Of a stretch of DNA of 64,000 nt, positions 8,925 through 20,230 are shown piece after piece. The number at the start of each line of letters is the position of its first letter. The stretch's first letter is position 1. The notes beneath the pieces were generated by a model that did no database searches, was not told where the DNA came from, and worked only from the letters and a program-made list of their open reading frames with translations. The stretch comes from Cepaea nemoralis (taxonomy: Eukaryota > Mollusca > Gastropoda > Stylommatophora > Helicidae), in contig JACEFZ010027925.1 of the NCBI GenBank assembly GCA_014155875.1, positions 1 through 64,000 of the forward strand, given 5' to 3'. The translations under genes were made by a program, and so were the position numbers.

Positions 8925-9690
8925 CGGTTTCAACTTCACACAGCAACGGGTTGTCCCCATTATGCTCCGTTCCTGTGCCAGTGAATATCATATAAAACGC
9001 TCCCCACTGCCCAATGTGAAAAGTGGAAAAGACAGGAGTCTCGACACACAACAGCCCGCACAGATACACTGTGCATAATGCCGCCGCCAGAATGTCAACA
9101 CAATAGTCCCTCACAAAACATCCAGTTTATCTCTGATGGAATCGGCAATCATTTTCTCATCTGGATGTTTCCTAGATGTTCACCCACACAGTCCACAAAA
9201 ATACAGTTCATCGTCGATGGCAGTGGCAGTCAACCAGAAGCCCAGCAGCCACGCATTTCTGCATAAGGCAAAAAACCGGTCAACTCTGGGACATAGCCAG
9301 CTGCCATCGCTTCGAACATGCAGTCACGTTCCAAAAAACCTCGGGCAGATTCAAAAGCATTTCACACAAAACTCACACCCCACAGTGTCGCGCCATGCAG
9401 TCGTGTTTGGTCAATAGCTCGTAACCTATCCTCTGTGCCTTGACTCCACAGCACAGGGGAAGGTGACCACCAGTAGTCATTGGTGGACCCCCTCAAGGCA
9501 GGGGGCCCGGCACTATGATCGCCTGATGGGACTTCGCGGGATTATCACCATAACGATTAATTTTCATCTGTGGCATCATGAAATGATAAAGTTACGTTGC
9601 ACTGCTCTGTCAAGCCTGTGGCTCAGCACATCTGATTTCGTCAAGCATTTTTCGGGATGCTTTCCCTAGCCTTTGACTGTTCCCAGTCTA
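8925..9690. other. No recognised gene; probable LINE B 3' sequence on the right
   Basis: Open frames here are short and show no recognisable domain. The segment 9440-9690, rich in CAAGGCAGGGGGCCC-like sequence, directly follows the LINE B C-terminal fragment on the minus strand and is probably its 3' UTR. The origin of 8925-9440 is unknown. Confidence 0.4.
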
Positions 9691-9691
9691 C

Positions 9692-11541
9692 CTACAAGGC
9701 AGCAGGTTTGTGTGTCTCTTCGTCTGGTCTCTCTCCCTTGACCTGTTCGACATAGGTAACCCTACCAGTAGCTGTGCTACCATCGGCATAGCTCTTGGGG
9801 TCATTGGAGCGCCCAAGCCCCTCTACCTCGTCAAGGTGGACACACGGCAGAGGGTTTCGTAGTTCTGTTCCTGGCATTTCTCTTGCAGCTGCCTAGCAGC
9901 GAACATCATGCCAACAGTTCCTCGTTCTTTTCTGAAGCCACACTGACTCTCAGGAAGGAGACCTTGGTCGAGATGGGATGGGAGGTGATTCGGAAGAATT
10001 CTGGCGAGTATCTTTAATGCAATAGAGAGTAAGGTGTTGTCACAGGATTTGCGGTTTCCTTTACATTTGTAAAGGTGGACTATTGACGCATTCTTAAAAT
10101 CTTGTGACATGTTCTCATTCACCCATATGCTTGTAAAGACTTGGTGAAGCTGCTCTAATAGGATCGGCCCACCTGCCTTGTATATCTCTGCTGGGATGGA
10201 GTCATGACCAGGCGCCTTGACACTGGAAAGTTGCTGGATGGCTTTGTTTACTTCTACTATAGTTGGCAGGTCATCAAGAGTATCATTAGTGGGAACTTGA
10301 GGAAGGCAGTTGATGGTTTCATCATCGAAGAAGAAAGTTGCATTTAAGATGTTGCTGAAATGCTCTGCCCAGCGTTGACGGATTTCTTTCTTATCGGTGA
10401 TCAATGTTCCTCCATCTGCACTAAGGAGGGGAACTATGCTTGGTGATGTAGATCCATAGACCGCTTTCAGTGAGTCGTGGATGTTTTTCATGTCATGTCT
10501 GTGAATCTCATCAGCTTTGTTGCTCAGCCAGGAGTCCCGCATGTGCCGAAGTTTCTGCTTTACTACTCTCCGGATGTTATTGAAGGCATCTTTTTTGGAT
10601 GTTGACTTTGGGTCATTCAAATATGGATTGTGTAGAAGATGTTTCTCCGCCAGTAATTGGTTGATGTCTTCGGAATTTTCATCAAACCAGTCTTTATGCT
10701 TTCGGAGGGCTGGACTAAGGATTTCCATAGCAGTGATATAAATTATGTCCTTAGGGCACTCCACTCTGTTTCCGCATCCTGTTTAGCTGCAGCATTGGGC
10801 TTGAGGCATATTTTCAAACAGCTGCATGTTTTTGCTGTTTAGGCGGGTGACAATTAGCTTTTTCTGCACTTTTACCCCCTGAGGACGCCGTGGTGGTTTG
10901 ATGTGTATGTTTATGTTTGAGACAATGAGACGATGGTCTGTCCAACATCCAGCACCACACATGAATTTTGTCACCCGAACGTCTTGTCTGTCACTCCTCC
11001 TGACGATGACATAGTCAATGAGGTGCCAGTGTTTCGAGCGAGGGTGCACCCACGATGTCCTATTTCTCATGGGAAGACGGAAAATTGTGTTGGTAATCAA
11101 GAGATCGTGTTCGGCACATTTCTGAAGGGGGAGGAGTTAATTGCTGTTACAATTTCCGACTCCGTGCTCTCCAACAATGCCACTCCAAAAGGTGGTGTCC
11201 GTGCCTACTCTGGCATTGAAGTCCCCAAGGAGTGTAAGTTTGACTCCTATGGGAACAGATGTTAATACATTGTGCAGGTCCTCATAGAACTTGTTCTTGA
11301 CGTCATTTTAATTGGTCATTGCTGATGTGTAGACACTCACGATGGTTGTATCCTTCCTTCCGTTCAGCAGGGGAAATTTAATGGTCATAGGCCTGTTGTT
11401 TACAGCCTTCGGAAATCCAGCTAGTTTGTCAAACAGGGCCGACTTAATGGCAAATTATACACAGGACTGGCGTCTTTTCTCGCTTTTCCTTCCACTCCAG
11501 AAGAATGTGTAGCCGGCACACATTTAACAGATTTGGCCTTC
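9692..11541 (-). pseudogene. LINE B endonuclease-RT, 3' part
   Basis: Read on the minus strand, the first 700 bases continue an APE endonuclease: YTFFWSGRK, TIVSVYTSAMTN, LLGDFNARVGTD, then [13 protein letters not shown] near 10920-10950. The 313-residue frame at 9823-10764 then holds the linker and N-terminal RT with VKAPGHDSIPAEIYKAGG and LLPESQCGFRKERGTVGMMF. RT is deleted after the first third: the frame jumps at about 9850 to a C-terminal tail (YADGSTATGRVTYVEQV). The catalytic FADD box is absent, so the copy is dead. The 5' end of the same LINE lies beyond the inserted LTR element, at 19974-20230. Confidence 0.75.
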
Positions 11542-13223
11542 TGTCACAAAATGAAACCGTGTGTTTATCCGGTTGATTATTACGGAGGATTTTCTGATTA
11601 CGCGGACGATCAGCCAGCGACATCTATTTTTACTAACTGGAAAAACACAGCGGATGTCAAAATCTCAGGACAATATTTGTAGCTGCACGTGTAAATCTCT
11701 AACGGATTTTGAAACATTTGGTGGTGATGGAGACAGCGCCGTGACAGTTTGTCAACATTTGAATACAAATGGAAGCAGTGGGGTCAGCCCATATACAAAA
11801 TTGGTGGTGAGTGAGGAGGAAGTGAGTGCGCTGAATCAAATATCACCTTGACAAGTCATAAAACATATCAGAGGGACAACGGAAGTACTTAGCACGGAAG
11901 TGACAGTACATATGTCAATTCTTGGTTTCCGGAGCACCGAGAAGATTGACGGGGTTATTTGCAACTGTTGTTGGGGGTATACAGAAACTTGCTGGCTTGT
12001 TTTGAGAATCTAAACTATTGATGACAACTTTGACTGGACTAAAGCCAGGAAAATAGTTCTTGACTGGGGTAGTTTGCCATATAAACTCGAGTTGGGACCA
12101 GCTAGGGAGGACTTGAAATTATGCTTTAGTCAGAGTGCCAGGGCACGGCAGCGCCTAGTGGAAATAATATCTACCGTGTGTTAATTAGGGACTTAATTTT
12201 ACACGTGCCTATAATGGCAGATGTAGATATGATTGATAGGACTGCAGGAGTGCCATTTAAGGTTCCCTACCAGATCCAAGGAAACTCAACAAGTTTTAAA
12301 AAAACCCATTCGGAAGAACACCAGTTCAACAATCAATAAAGTTGCATACAGAACGTAACTAAAGCTAGGAGGAAGTTGATTCACCAAAGATAGTGATGAT
12401 TACTGATGCACCACACAGCATCAGACAGTAGTAACTAAATGAGAACAGTCTAATAGTTACCTAGAGTTATATAATCTCGTGTAATAGAACACATGACAGT
12501 ATATGTGAGGCTGGATAGACACGAGTGAGGATCAATCCAGTACAGTAACAATTAACATTAGTAAGTAGCCCTTATGAACTGAGTGGTTCGATGTGCAACG
12601 AGGATGATCTGTCGACTAACTAACTAACTAACTAACTGCGTACACACTGCAAAAGACTTGTGCAGTTTGTTTAGGAACATTAGGAACGGACATTGTGTAG
12701 AGTGCAACCGGTCCCTGATTAACTCTTAATACCACCGGTGTCTATTTCGGATGTTCATGAAATTGGATTACCAGAGGTCTACAGAGGCAAAGCATTATCC
12801 GGCAAGATGGTTCCGGCAACGGGTGAGACGTACTTGTTCTGACGTAACGTGCTGTGGTCTATCTTTGCTGTGATCAGCTGACTGAGTTGATGTCTGAGAG
12901 ACAGAGTCTACACACTTTATAGAACACGTCACACATTTTCTTCGCATACACGTCTCATACACGTTACACTTTTATTTTAATAAATTACTCTTTATTAATT
13001 TCTAGAAGCAAGAGTTGTTGAGTATGTTGCGTTGGGGAAGTATGAGAAGGGGGCATAGTACGACAGTGTGAGAGTGATAGGAAAAGGTGTCCATAGGCTG
13101 ATGGAGTGTGTTGGACGGAAGCTGGTGGATTCTCCAGAATATTGAGGGGAAAAAAAATAATATTATAATGTGGGTGTCGGATCTCCTCACTCCAGGGACG
13201 ACACTTTAAAGGAGGACACGACA
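11542..13223 (+). repeat. 5' LTR of the Gmr1-like element
   Basis: This 1,682-bp direct repeat begins TGTCACAAAATG and ends CACGACA. An AATAAATT polyadenylation-like signal lies near 12979. The LTR includes a stretch resembling the 3' end of a LINE, with a CTAA repeat, at about 12585-12637. It matches 18291-19973 almost perfectly. The 96-residue open frame inside it (11561-11851) is present in both LTRs but resembles no family I know. Confidence 0.93.
12585..12637 (+). repeat. LINE C-like 3' tail captured in the LTR
   Basis: GATGTGCAACGAGGATGATC followed by CTGTCGACTAACTAAC resembles the 3' terminus of LINE C at 25605-25642, including its AACT tail. The 3' LTR has the same piece near 19338-19390. 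The LTR therefore seems to have acquired the end of a LINE before this element last transposed. Confidence 0.65.
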
Positions 13224-13440
13224 TTATTGGGGGCTCGTAAACGTGATATTTGGACAGTGGGATCTCTCGTAAACGGGATCTTTGGACAGCGGGATCTATC
13301 GTAAACGTGATCTTTGGACAGCGAGATCTCCCGTAAACGGAATCCTTGGACAGCGAGATCTCCTGCAAGCAGGAACGTTTGACAGTGGGATCTTCTGACA
13401 ACGGGGTCTTTTGACACGGGATCCTTAGTTATAAGAGGGA
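13224..13440 (+). promoter_or_regulatory. Primer-binding region with 31-bp leader repeats
   Basis: Directly after the 5' LTR, TTGGGGGCTCGTAAACG is a likely tRNA primer-binding site (TGG is the complement of a CCA end). The second LTR element in this window has TTGGGGGCTTA at the matching place. About six degenerate units of roughly 31 bp follow, each with CGTAAACG-GATCTTTGGACAG-like sequence, so partial copies of the site are repeated through the leader. Confidence 0.65.
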
Positions 13441-13669
13441 GATATCAGTTTGGAGAATCCAGCTAGAGTGAATGTGGATAGGGGTTAGGACTAATATCTT
13501 ACCTGTTCACACTTCACACGTCTGCATAGGTCTGTGGTCCTGATTCTACTCTTGTCACTGAGTGAATGTACTGTGTGTGGTAATATCTAGATTATAGTAC
13601 TTGTTTATATATCGGTATAGTAATTTGCAGTTATATTGTACTAGACCTGCTAGCTTACCTCTCTGTATA

Positions 13670-16600
13670 ATGGCCACCCCTAAACTTAGCACGTTAGAAT
13701 TAAAGGCAAGGGGGGAAGAAATGGGATTGGCTGGGTCTTCTCTAACGGATTACATACAGGAAGTGGAGAGAGAGTATCGTCAAGCGGAAAGGGATGATCG
13801 AAAGGCCGAGCTGGAATTGAGAAGGATGGAAGCTGAGCAAGCAGCTAGGAAATTGGAAGCTGAGCAAGCAGCTAGGAAATTTGAAGCTGAGCAAGCAGCT
13901 AGGAAATTAGAAGCTGAACAGGAAGCACAGAAAAGGGAGCACGAGTACCGGATGAGGGAACTCGAGTTGAAGAGTCAATCTAATGGAGAAACTGAGGGAG
14001 CAGTTGGAGGTTCCTCCATCCCAGGATCAACACCAGTAGGTGGACATGGGTACCATGCTATGAAGTTTCCTTTAGCGGTCTACGAGGAGGACAAAGAGAA
14101 GATTGATCAATACCTTCAACGCTTCGAGGCTATGTCAGTTGCTATGGGTCTGGAGCGTAACAAATGGAATCTTAAGCTATCCCAGGGATTACGCGGGACG
14201 GGATACGAGGTTTATACTCGCCTGCCACCAGGACATGAGAACAATTATGATGAGTTAAAGACGGCTCTGCTGAAACGATTCGAGGTTACGTCACATACCT
14301 ACCGGAAAAAATTTCGAGCAGCGAAACGAGAACCGGGAGAGTTGTTTGCCGCCTACAGTTTGCGTCTTAAATCTTATCTCCATAAGTGGATGGATTTGGC
14401 TGGGTTCGCACATGACTATGAGAGTCTGGAAGAGCTCATGGTGGTCGACCAGCTGAAGAAGCAAATGTCTAAACCTCTCAGGACGTTCCTGGGAGAACAA
14501 GGAGCGGAACGTATTGACCTCGTGACTAAATTAGCAGAACGGTTCGTCGAGGTACATGGGGAGGCAGGGGAAAACCTTTCCACCAACACCAAAAGTCAAG
14601 AGAAACATGACAAGAAGAAAGCCAAAAACTCAGGAACAAAAAAGTGGGAACCTTATGTGCAAAAATCAGAGGATAGTTCAGAGAAGAAGAAGGAGGGAAG
14701 CAAGAGCACTTCAAGCTCTACACCTAAACGACCGTGGTCGGAGAAGTGGTGTTCAATTTGTAAGTCACCCTCTCACAATACGAGGGACTGCAAATCGAAG
14801 GCTAAGAACCCTCACTTTGCAGCATGTCAAGTGACTTCCAAGGAGGTTGTCACGGAAAATGCCAAGGTCAACAAGGAAGCTCGCCACCAGGAGAGCTCAT
14901 TCAAGTCCGACAATAGAAAATCTAGGACAGGGAAATGGTGCAACCAATGTCAGTCAAACACGCACAATGCTATTGACTGCAGGGGAAAGTCAGGAGACAC
15001 TCAATTCGTCGTGTGCTCAGGGAAACCTAAGGTGGAGCCCACCGAACAGGTCGAGGCCGAGGAAGAGACTCCAGACCAGGAAAAACCACCTGTAGTGGAA
15101 TTGGTAGAGGTTAACGGTCGTCAAGTGGAGTGTTTATACGACACAGGACTGGACGGGGAGGCCGTGATTTCTGCGGATCTGGTACATCCAGAACAATTCA
15201 CAGGTGAAACCTTGGATATACAGCCTGCACAGAAGAGTGCTGTAGTCATGAAGTTGCCCATTGCTAATGTGGAGATTCGGTCAAGGTACGTCACCGGCAC
15301 CATCAAGGCCGCTGTATTGACCGATCCCATTTTTCCAGTCATCCTAGGTTGCCGGTATGTCTTTCTGGGAATGCCCAGGGAGCCAATTCATATGGGAGCA
15401 ATGCAGACTCGCTCTCAGACGAAAACGGAAGAGGCAGACGCAATTGTGACTAACCCAATGCCGGGGGAGCTACGAACTGCCCAGAGTGAGGATGATACTT
15501 TACGTCCTTGCTACAAAAAGCTGCAGAAAAGTGCTGATCCACCAGGACGGGGGCAGTACTACATGAAGAATAGGATACTCTACAGGAGAGCAGGAAGGGG
15601 AGACAACCTATACGGTCAGTTGGTCGTCCCGAAAGCTCATCGGTCCCAGATTCTTCATATGGGGCATACCATCTCCTTTAGTGGACACATGGGTATTGCC
15701 GCCACCATGCAGCGGATTTCCTGCCACTACTATTGGCCGGGAATGACAGATGATGTGCGTCGGTATGTGAAGTCATGCCCTGAGTGCCAGAGGGTGGCAC
15801 CGAAACACTGGACAGCACCGGTGATGTTGGGTGAGATGCCCATCATGAACTCTCCTTTCGAGAGGGTAGCCATCGATATCGTGGGTCCACTTCCCAGGAC
15901 TAGGAAGAGGAACATGTATATACTCACAATGGTGGATTGCTGTACAATGTGGGGTGAGGCTATACCGTTGACCACGATTGACTCGAAAAGAGTGGCGGAC
16001 GCACTGATGGAGGCCTTTACCAGATTAGGCTTTCCGGATCAAATTCTGACGGATAATGGATCTCAGTTTTGTGGAAAACTCATGGAGGAGGTATTTAGGG
16101 TGTTTCACTCTAACCACATACATACCAGCCCTTACCACCCTCAAGCCAATGGACAAGTAGAGCGTTTCAACGGCACGTTGATGACAATGCTCAGGAAACT
16201 AGCGCAGGAAAAACCTGATAGGTGGGATGAATATATCCCAGCAGCACTCTTTGCCTATCGGGAAGTTCCTCATGGCTCAACAGGACTACCACCCGCTACG
16301 TTGCTGTTTGGTCGTCCAATCAAAGGACCGTTGGAAGCCATGTTGAGGAGTTGGACTGAAGAGGGGACGTCAGAAGAAGTGATCTCATCCTATCAATACG
16401 TGGAGGAACTGAAAGAAAAACTCCACAAGGGATGGACTCTGGCAAATCAAAACTTGAAAAAGGCCAGGAAAAGACATGCGGCTTACTACAACCGTAGGTC
16501 TAAAGAAAGATCTCTAGAGGTAGGAGATAAAGTCTTGTTGTTACTCCCAACGGGAAACAACAAACTGGAGATAGGTTGGCAAGGACCATTTCCCGTGGAA

Positions 16601-18226
16601 AGGGTGATATCCAGAACCAACTATCAAATCCGGATCCGGGGAAAGTCGAAGATTTTCCATATCAATCTCTTGCGGAAATACGAAGAGAGACCCGGAGACA
16701 AGGCAGCTCACCTCATGGCAATGGCTGTTGCAGTGGAGACAGAAGTGGGAACCAGCGAGGGCAGGGAATATCCCTTGGTACACCAGGAAACCTATAGGGA
16801 TGTGCAAGTGAACCCTGATCTGACCTCCCAGGAGAGGGAAAGGATAACCCAGGTTCTCAAGTCTCATAAGGAGATACTGACTGATAAACCAGGACGAACG
16901 AGGTTGGTGGAGTTCGAGATGACTTTGACCACACAGGAGCCTGTTCGCCAAAAGGTTTACCCAGTGCCATTCTCTAAAGAAAAGGCCCTGGAGGAGGAAA
17001 TAAAAAAACTGCTGGAGGATGACGTGATTGCACCATCCACATCCCCATACAATGCGGGGGTAGTTTTGTTACGCAACCCAAGTGGAGAACACCGGTTGTG
17101 TATAGATTACCGACTCCTGAACAGTCATACACAGTTTCAGGTGGAACCTTTGCCGAATCCAACTCAGCTATTCGCTAGGCTCCATAAGGCTCGGTACTTT
17201 TCAAAGGTGGATCTGAGTCGGGGGTACTATCAGATACCAGTCAAACCGGAGATTCGACCACTGTTAGCTTTCAGTACACCCAGTGGACACTACGAATTCA
17301 AGGTCATGCCCTTTGGACTCAGCAATGCACCTAGTGTGTTTACACGCATGATGAGGACTTTACTAGATCCGTTACAGGATCCGTCCATCATCTCATTCAT
17401 GGATGATATTCTGATTTCCAGTGACAGCTTGGATGACCACTTACAATCCTTGGAGAGAGTGTTTAATAGACTCAAGGAAGCAGGGCTTACTGCTCGTCCA
17501 ACCAAGTGCATGATTGGTTACCAGACTCTGGAATTTCTAGGTCACACCATCACTCCAGGACACATTGTCCCAGAAGAGAAGAACCTGGAGAAAATCAGAA
17601 ATGCACCAAGGCCAAAAACGAAGAAGGATGTGCGATCTTTTCTCTCGTTGTGTGGGTTCTACCACAAATTTATCCCACATTTCACTGAACTGGGAGCTCC
17701 GTTGACGGAAACCTTGAAAAAGGGATTACCGGATCAAATCATTTGGACACCAGAATGTGAGAATGCCTATAGTCAGTTAAAGGAGGCCTTGGTCAGCAAA
17801 CCTGTATTACAGCTCCCTGACCTTTCCAAACCATTTGTGTTGAGAACGGATGCAAGTGCGATTGGAATTGGAGCCGCTTTGTTACAGGAAGGAAAAGACG
17901 ATGCTTCGGTTTTGAAACCTGTGGCATACGCAAGTAAGAAACTTCTACAGGCGGAGAGGAATTATTCAACCGTCGAGAGAGAATGCTTGTCCCTCGTATG
18001 GGCAGTGCAAAAATTTCAGCCATATTTGTATGGAGTTAAGTTTCGGGTCCAGTCAGATCATCAGCCCCTGATGTTCCTGGCTACTTCTCAGAAGCTCAAC
18101 GCACGTTTGATGCGGTGGTCGTTGTTACTTCAACCGTATAATTTCACAGTAGAGTACATTCCTGGGAAGGAAAATGTTGGAGCGGATTTCTTGTCAAGAC
18201 ACCCAGCTCCTGAAGAAGAAGAATGA
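13670..18226 (+). CDS. Gag-Pol polyprotein of the Gmr1-like retrotransposon
   Basis: The frame is open from 13601, but the ATG at 13670 has a better context and starts the conserved MATPKLSTLELKARG, so it is preferred (about 1,518 residues). Counting from 13601, the order is as follows. A charged coiled coil lies at 60-120, then a capsid-like region. Two CX2CX4HX4C zinc knuckles lie near 383 and 447 (CSICKSPSHNTRDC, CNQCQSNTHNAIDC). A DTG protease motif is near 513. The integrase has an HHCC zinc domain at 680-735, catalytic D, D and E near 757, 816 and 853, and a GPF tail. RT follows, with FMDD near 1265, then RNase H (RTDAS, ECLSL, QSDHQ) to the end. Integrase precedes RT, as in Gmr1. No frameshift or stop was seen, so it may be competent. 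Confidence 0.95.
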   Translation: MATPKLSTLELKARGEEMGLAGSSLTDYIQEVEREYRQAERDDRKAELELRRMEAEQAARKLEAEQAARKFEAEQAARKLEAEQEAQKREHEYRMRELELKSQSNGETEGAVGGSSIPGSTPVGGHGYHAMKFPLAVYEEDKEKIDQYLQRFEAMSVAMGLERNKWNLKLSQGLRGTGYEVYTRLPPGHENNYDELKTALLKRFEVTSHTYRKKFRAAKREPGELFAAYSLRLKSYLHKWMDLAGFAHDYESLEELMVVDQLKKQMSKPLRTFLGEQGAERIDLVTKLAERFVEVHGEAGENLSTNTKSQEKHDKKKAKNSGTKKWEPYVQKSEDSSEKKKEGSKSTSSSTPKRPWSEKWCSICKSPSHNTRDCKSKAKNPHFAACQVTSKEVVTENAKVNKEARHQESSFKSDNRKSRTGKWCNQCQSNTHNAIDCRGKSGDTQFVVCSGKPKVEPTEQVEAEEETPDQEKPPVVELVEVNGRQVECLYDTGLDGEAVISADLVHPEQFTGETLDIQPAQKSAVVMKLPIANVEIRSRYVTGTIKAAVLTDPIFPVILGCRYVFLGMPREPIHMGAMQTRSQTKTEEADAIVTNPMPGELRTAQSEDDTLRPCYKKLQKSADPPGRGQYYMKNRILYRRAGRGDNLYGQLVVPKAHRSQILHMGHTISFSGHMGIAATMQRISCHYYWPGMTDDVRRYVKSCPECQRVAPKHWTAPVMLGEMPIMNSPFERVAIDIVGPLPRTRKRNMYILTMVDCCTMWGEAIPLTTIDSKRVADALMEAFTRLGFPDQILTDNGSQFCGKLMEEVFRVFHSNHIHTSPYHPQANGQVERFNGTLMTMLRKLAQEKPDRWDEYIPAALFAYREVPHGSTGLPPATLLFGRPIKGPLEAMLRSWTEEGTSEEVISSYQYVEELKEKLHKGWTLANQNLKKARKRHAAYYNRRSKERSLEVGDKVLLLLPTGNNKLEIGWQGPFPVERVISRTNYQIRIRGKSKIFHINLLRKYEERPGDKAAHLMAMAVAVETEVGTSEGREYPLVHQETYRDVQVNPDLTSQERERITQVLKSHKEILTDKPGRTRLVEFEMTLTTQEPVRQKVYPVPFSKEKALEEEIKKLLEDDVIAPSTSPYNAGVVLLRNPSGEHRLCIDYRLLNSHTQFQVEPLPNPTQLFARLHKARYFSKVDLSRGYYQIPVKPEIRPLLAFSTPSGHYEFKVMPFGLSNAPSVFTRMMRTLLDPLQDPSIISFMDDILISSDSLDDHLQSLERVFNRLKEAGLTARPTKCMIGYQTLEFLGHTITPGHIVPEEKNLEKIRNAPRPKTKKDVRSFLSLCGFYHKFIPHFTELGAPLTETLKKGLPDQIIWTPECENAYSQLKEALVSKPVLQLPDLSKPFVLRTDASAIGIGAALLQEGKDDASVLKPVAYASKKLLQAERNYSTVERECLSLVWAVQKFQPYLYGVKFRVQSDHQPLMFLATSQKLNARLMRWSLLLQPYNFTVEYIPGKENVGADFLSRHPAPEEEE

Positions 18227-18277
18227 ATCATCTGGATTAAACTCACGGTGGAGAAGAGTGAGATGGACTACTCTCTT

Positions 18278-18290
18278 AGGAGGGGGCCTA
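18278..18290 (+). promoter_or_regulatory. Polypurine tract before the 3' LTR
   Basis: AGGAGGGGGCC lies immediately upstream of the TGTCAC start of the 3' LTR. This is the expected place and composition for the plus-strand DNA primer. Confidence 0.7.
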
Positions 18291-19973
18291 TGTCACAAAA
18301 TGAAACCGTGTGTTTATCCGGTTGATTATTACGGAGGATTTTCTGATTACGCGGACGATCAGCCAGCGACATCTATTTTTACTAACTGGAAAAACACAGC
18401 GGATGTCAAAATCTCAGGACAATATTTGTAGCTGCACGTGTAAATCTCTAACGGATTTTGAAACATTTGGTGGTGATGGAGACAGCGCCGTGACAGTTTG
18501 TCAACATTTGAATACAAATGGAAGCAGTGGGGTCAGCCCATATACAAAATTGGTGGTGAGTGAGGAGGAAGTGAGTGCGCTGAATCAAATATCACCGTGA
18601 CAAGTCATGAAACATATCAGAGGGACAACGGAAGTACTTAGCACGGAAGTGACAGTACATATGTCAATTCTTGGTTTCCGGAGCACCGAGAAGATTGACG
18701 GGGTTATTTGCAACTGTTGTTGGGGGTATACAGAAACTTGCTGGCTTGTTTTGAGAATCTAAACTATTGATGACAACTTTGACTGGACTAAAGCCAGGAA
18801 AATAGTTCTTGACTGGGGTAGTTTGCCATATAAACTCGAGTTGGGACCAGCTAGGGAGGACTTGAAATTATGCTTTAGTCAGAGTGCCAGGGCACGGCAG
18901 CGCCTAGTGGAAATAATATCTACCGTGTGTTAATTAGGGACTTAATTTTACACGTGCCTATAATGGCAGATGTAGATATGATTGATAGGACTGCAGGAGT
19001 GCCATTTAAGGTTCCCTACCAGATCCAAGGAAACTCAACAAGTTTTAAAAAAAACCCATTCGGAAGAACACCAGTTCAACAATCAATAAAGTTGCATACA
19101 GAACGTAACTAAAGCTAGGAGGAAGTTGATTCACCAAAGATAGTGATGATTACTGATGCACCACACAGCATCAGACAGTAGTAACTAAATGAGAACAGTC
19201 TAATAGTTACCTAGAGTTATATAATCTCGTGTAATAGAACACATGACAGTATATGTGAGGCTGGATAGACACGAGTGAGGATCAATCCAGTACAGTAACA
19301 ATTAACATTAGTAAGTAGCCCTTATGAACTGAGTGGTTCGATGTGCAACGAGGATGATCTGTCGACTAACTAACTAACTAACTAACTGCGTACACACTGC
19401 AAAAGACTTGTGCAGTTTGTTTAGGAACATTAGGAACGGACATTGTGTAGAGTGCAACCGGTCCCTGATTAACTCTGAATACCACCGGTGTCTATTTCGG
19501 ATGTTCATGAAATTGGATTACCAGAGGTCTACAGAGGCAAAGCATTATCCGGCAAGATGGTTCCGGCAACGGGTGAGACGTACTTGTTCTGACGTAACGT
19601 GCTGTGGTCTATCTTTGCTGTGATCAGCTGACTGAGTTGATGTCTGAGAGACAGAGTCTACACACTTTATAGAACACGTCACACATTTTCTTCACATACA
19701 CGTCTCATATACGTTACATTTTTATTTTAATAAATTACTCTTTATTAATTTCTAGAAGCAAGAGTTGTTGAGTATGTTGCGTTGGGGAAGTATGAGAAGG
19801 GGGCATAGTACGACAGTGTGAGAGTGATAGGAAAAGGTGTCCATAGGCTGATGGAGTGTGTTGGACGGAAGCTGGTGGATTCTCCAGAATATTGAGGGGA
19901 AAAAAAATAATATTATAATGTGGGTGTCGGATCTCCTCACTCCAGGGACGACACTTTAAAGGAGGACACGACA
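18291..19973 (+). repeat. 3' LTR of the Gmr1-like element
   Basis: Direct repeat of 11542-13223, 1,683 bp. Scattered single-base differences were seen, for example ACCGTGAC against ACCTTGAC, and one extra A in an A run near 19045. The following CCTTC is the right-hand target-site duplication. Confidence 0.93.
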
Positions 19974-20230
19974 CCTTCGTCAGCAAGTCGTGTCTCGCTT
20001 AAGGCTGCAATGTCGATGTTGTACCTGCCCAGCTCTCTCCCAATCAGTACTGTTCCTCTCTTTGGGCCTGATGCGCCTTCTCTATCGAGTAGTGTGTGTG
20101 TACATTCCAAGTTCCGATTGTCAAGGAAATATGGTTTGCTTTTTTAGCTTTGCATGTTTTTACTTTGTTTGTATGTCAACCGCACTATAGGATACCCATC
20201 AACCGCGGTTAGCTGGTTAGGTAATGATGG
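19974..20230 (-). pseudogene. LINE B endonuclease N-terminus, 5' part
   Basis: On the minus strand, GTWNV and then LLDREG and YNIDIAALSETRLADEG form the start of an APE endonuclease. They join the sequence left of the LTR element at 11541, where AGYTFFWSGRK follows. A CA-repeat expansion near 20090-20100 shifts the frame between GTWNV and LLDREG. Insertion of the LTR element between the two parts is supported by the CCTTC duplication. Confidence 0.8.

Larger units (their letters stand above)
11542..19973 (+). mobile_element. Gmr1-like Ty3 LTR retrotransposon, apparently complete
   Basis: The 8.43-kb element has two long LTRs, a leader, one continuous gag-pol frame and a purine-rich tract before the 3' LTR. 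Its ends are TGTCA and GACA. CCTTC occurs at 11537-11541 and 19974-19978 as a perfect 5-bp target-site duplication in LINE B. By eye the LTRs differ at about seven positions in 1.68 kb, which implies recent insertion. Domain order is gag-PR-IN-RT-RNase H instead of the usual Ty3 order, the hallmark of the Gmr1 group. No envelope frame is present. Confidence 0.93.

Noticed and set aside
11561..11851. The 96-residue frame in both LTRs as an accessory gene
   Set aside because: Both LTRs share it because they are copies. It has no recognised domain and no evidence of expression, so it is only mentioned under the LTR.
13601..13669. Upstream ATG at 13601 as the gag start
   Set aside because: The first 23 codons look like untranslated leader, and the ATG at 13670 has a better initiation context and begins a typical gag N-terminus.
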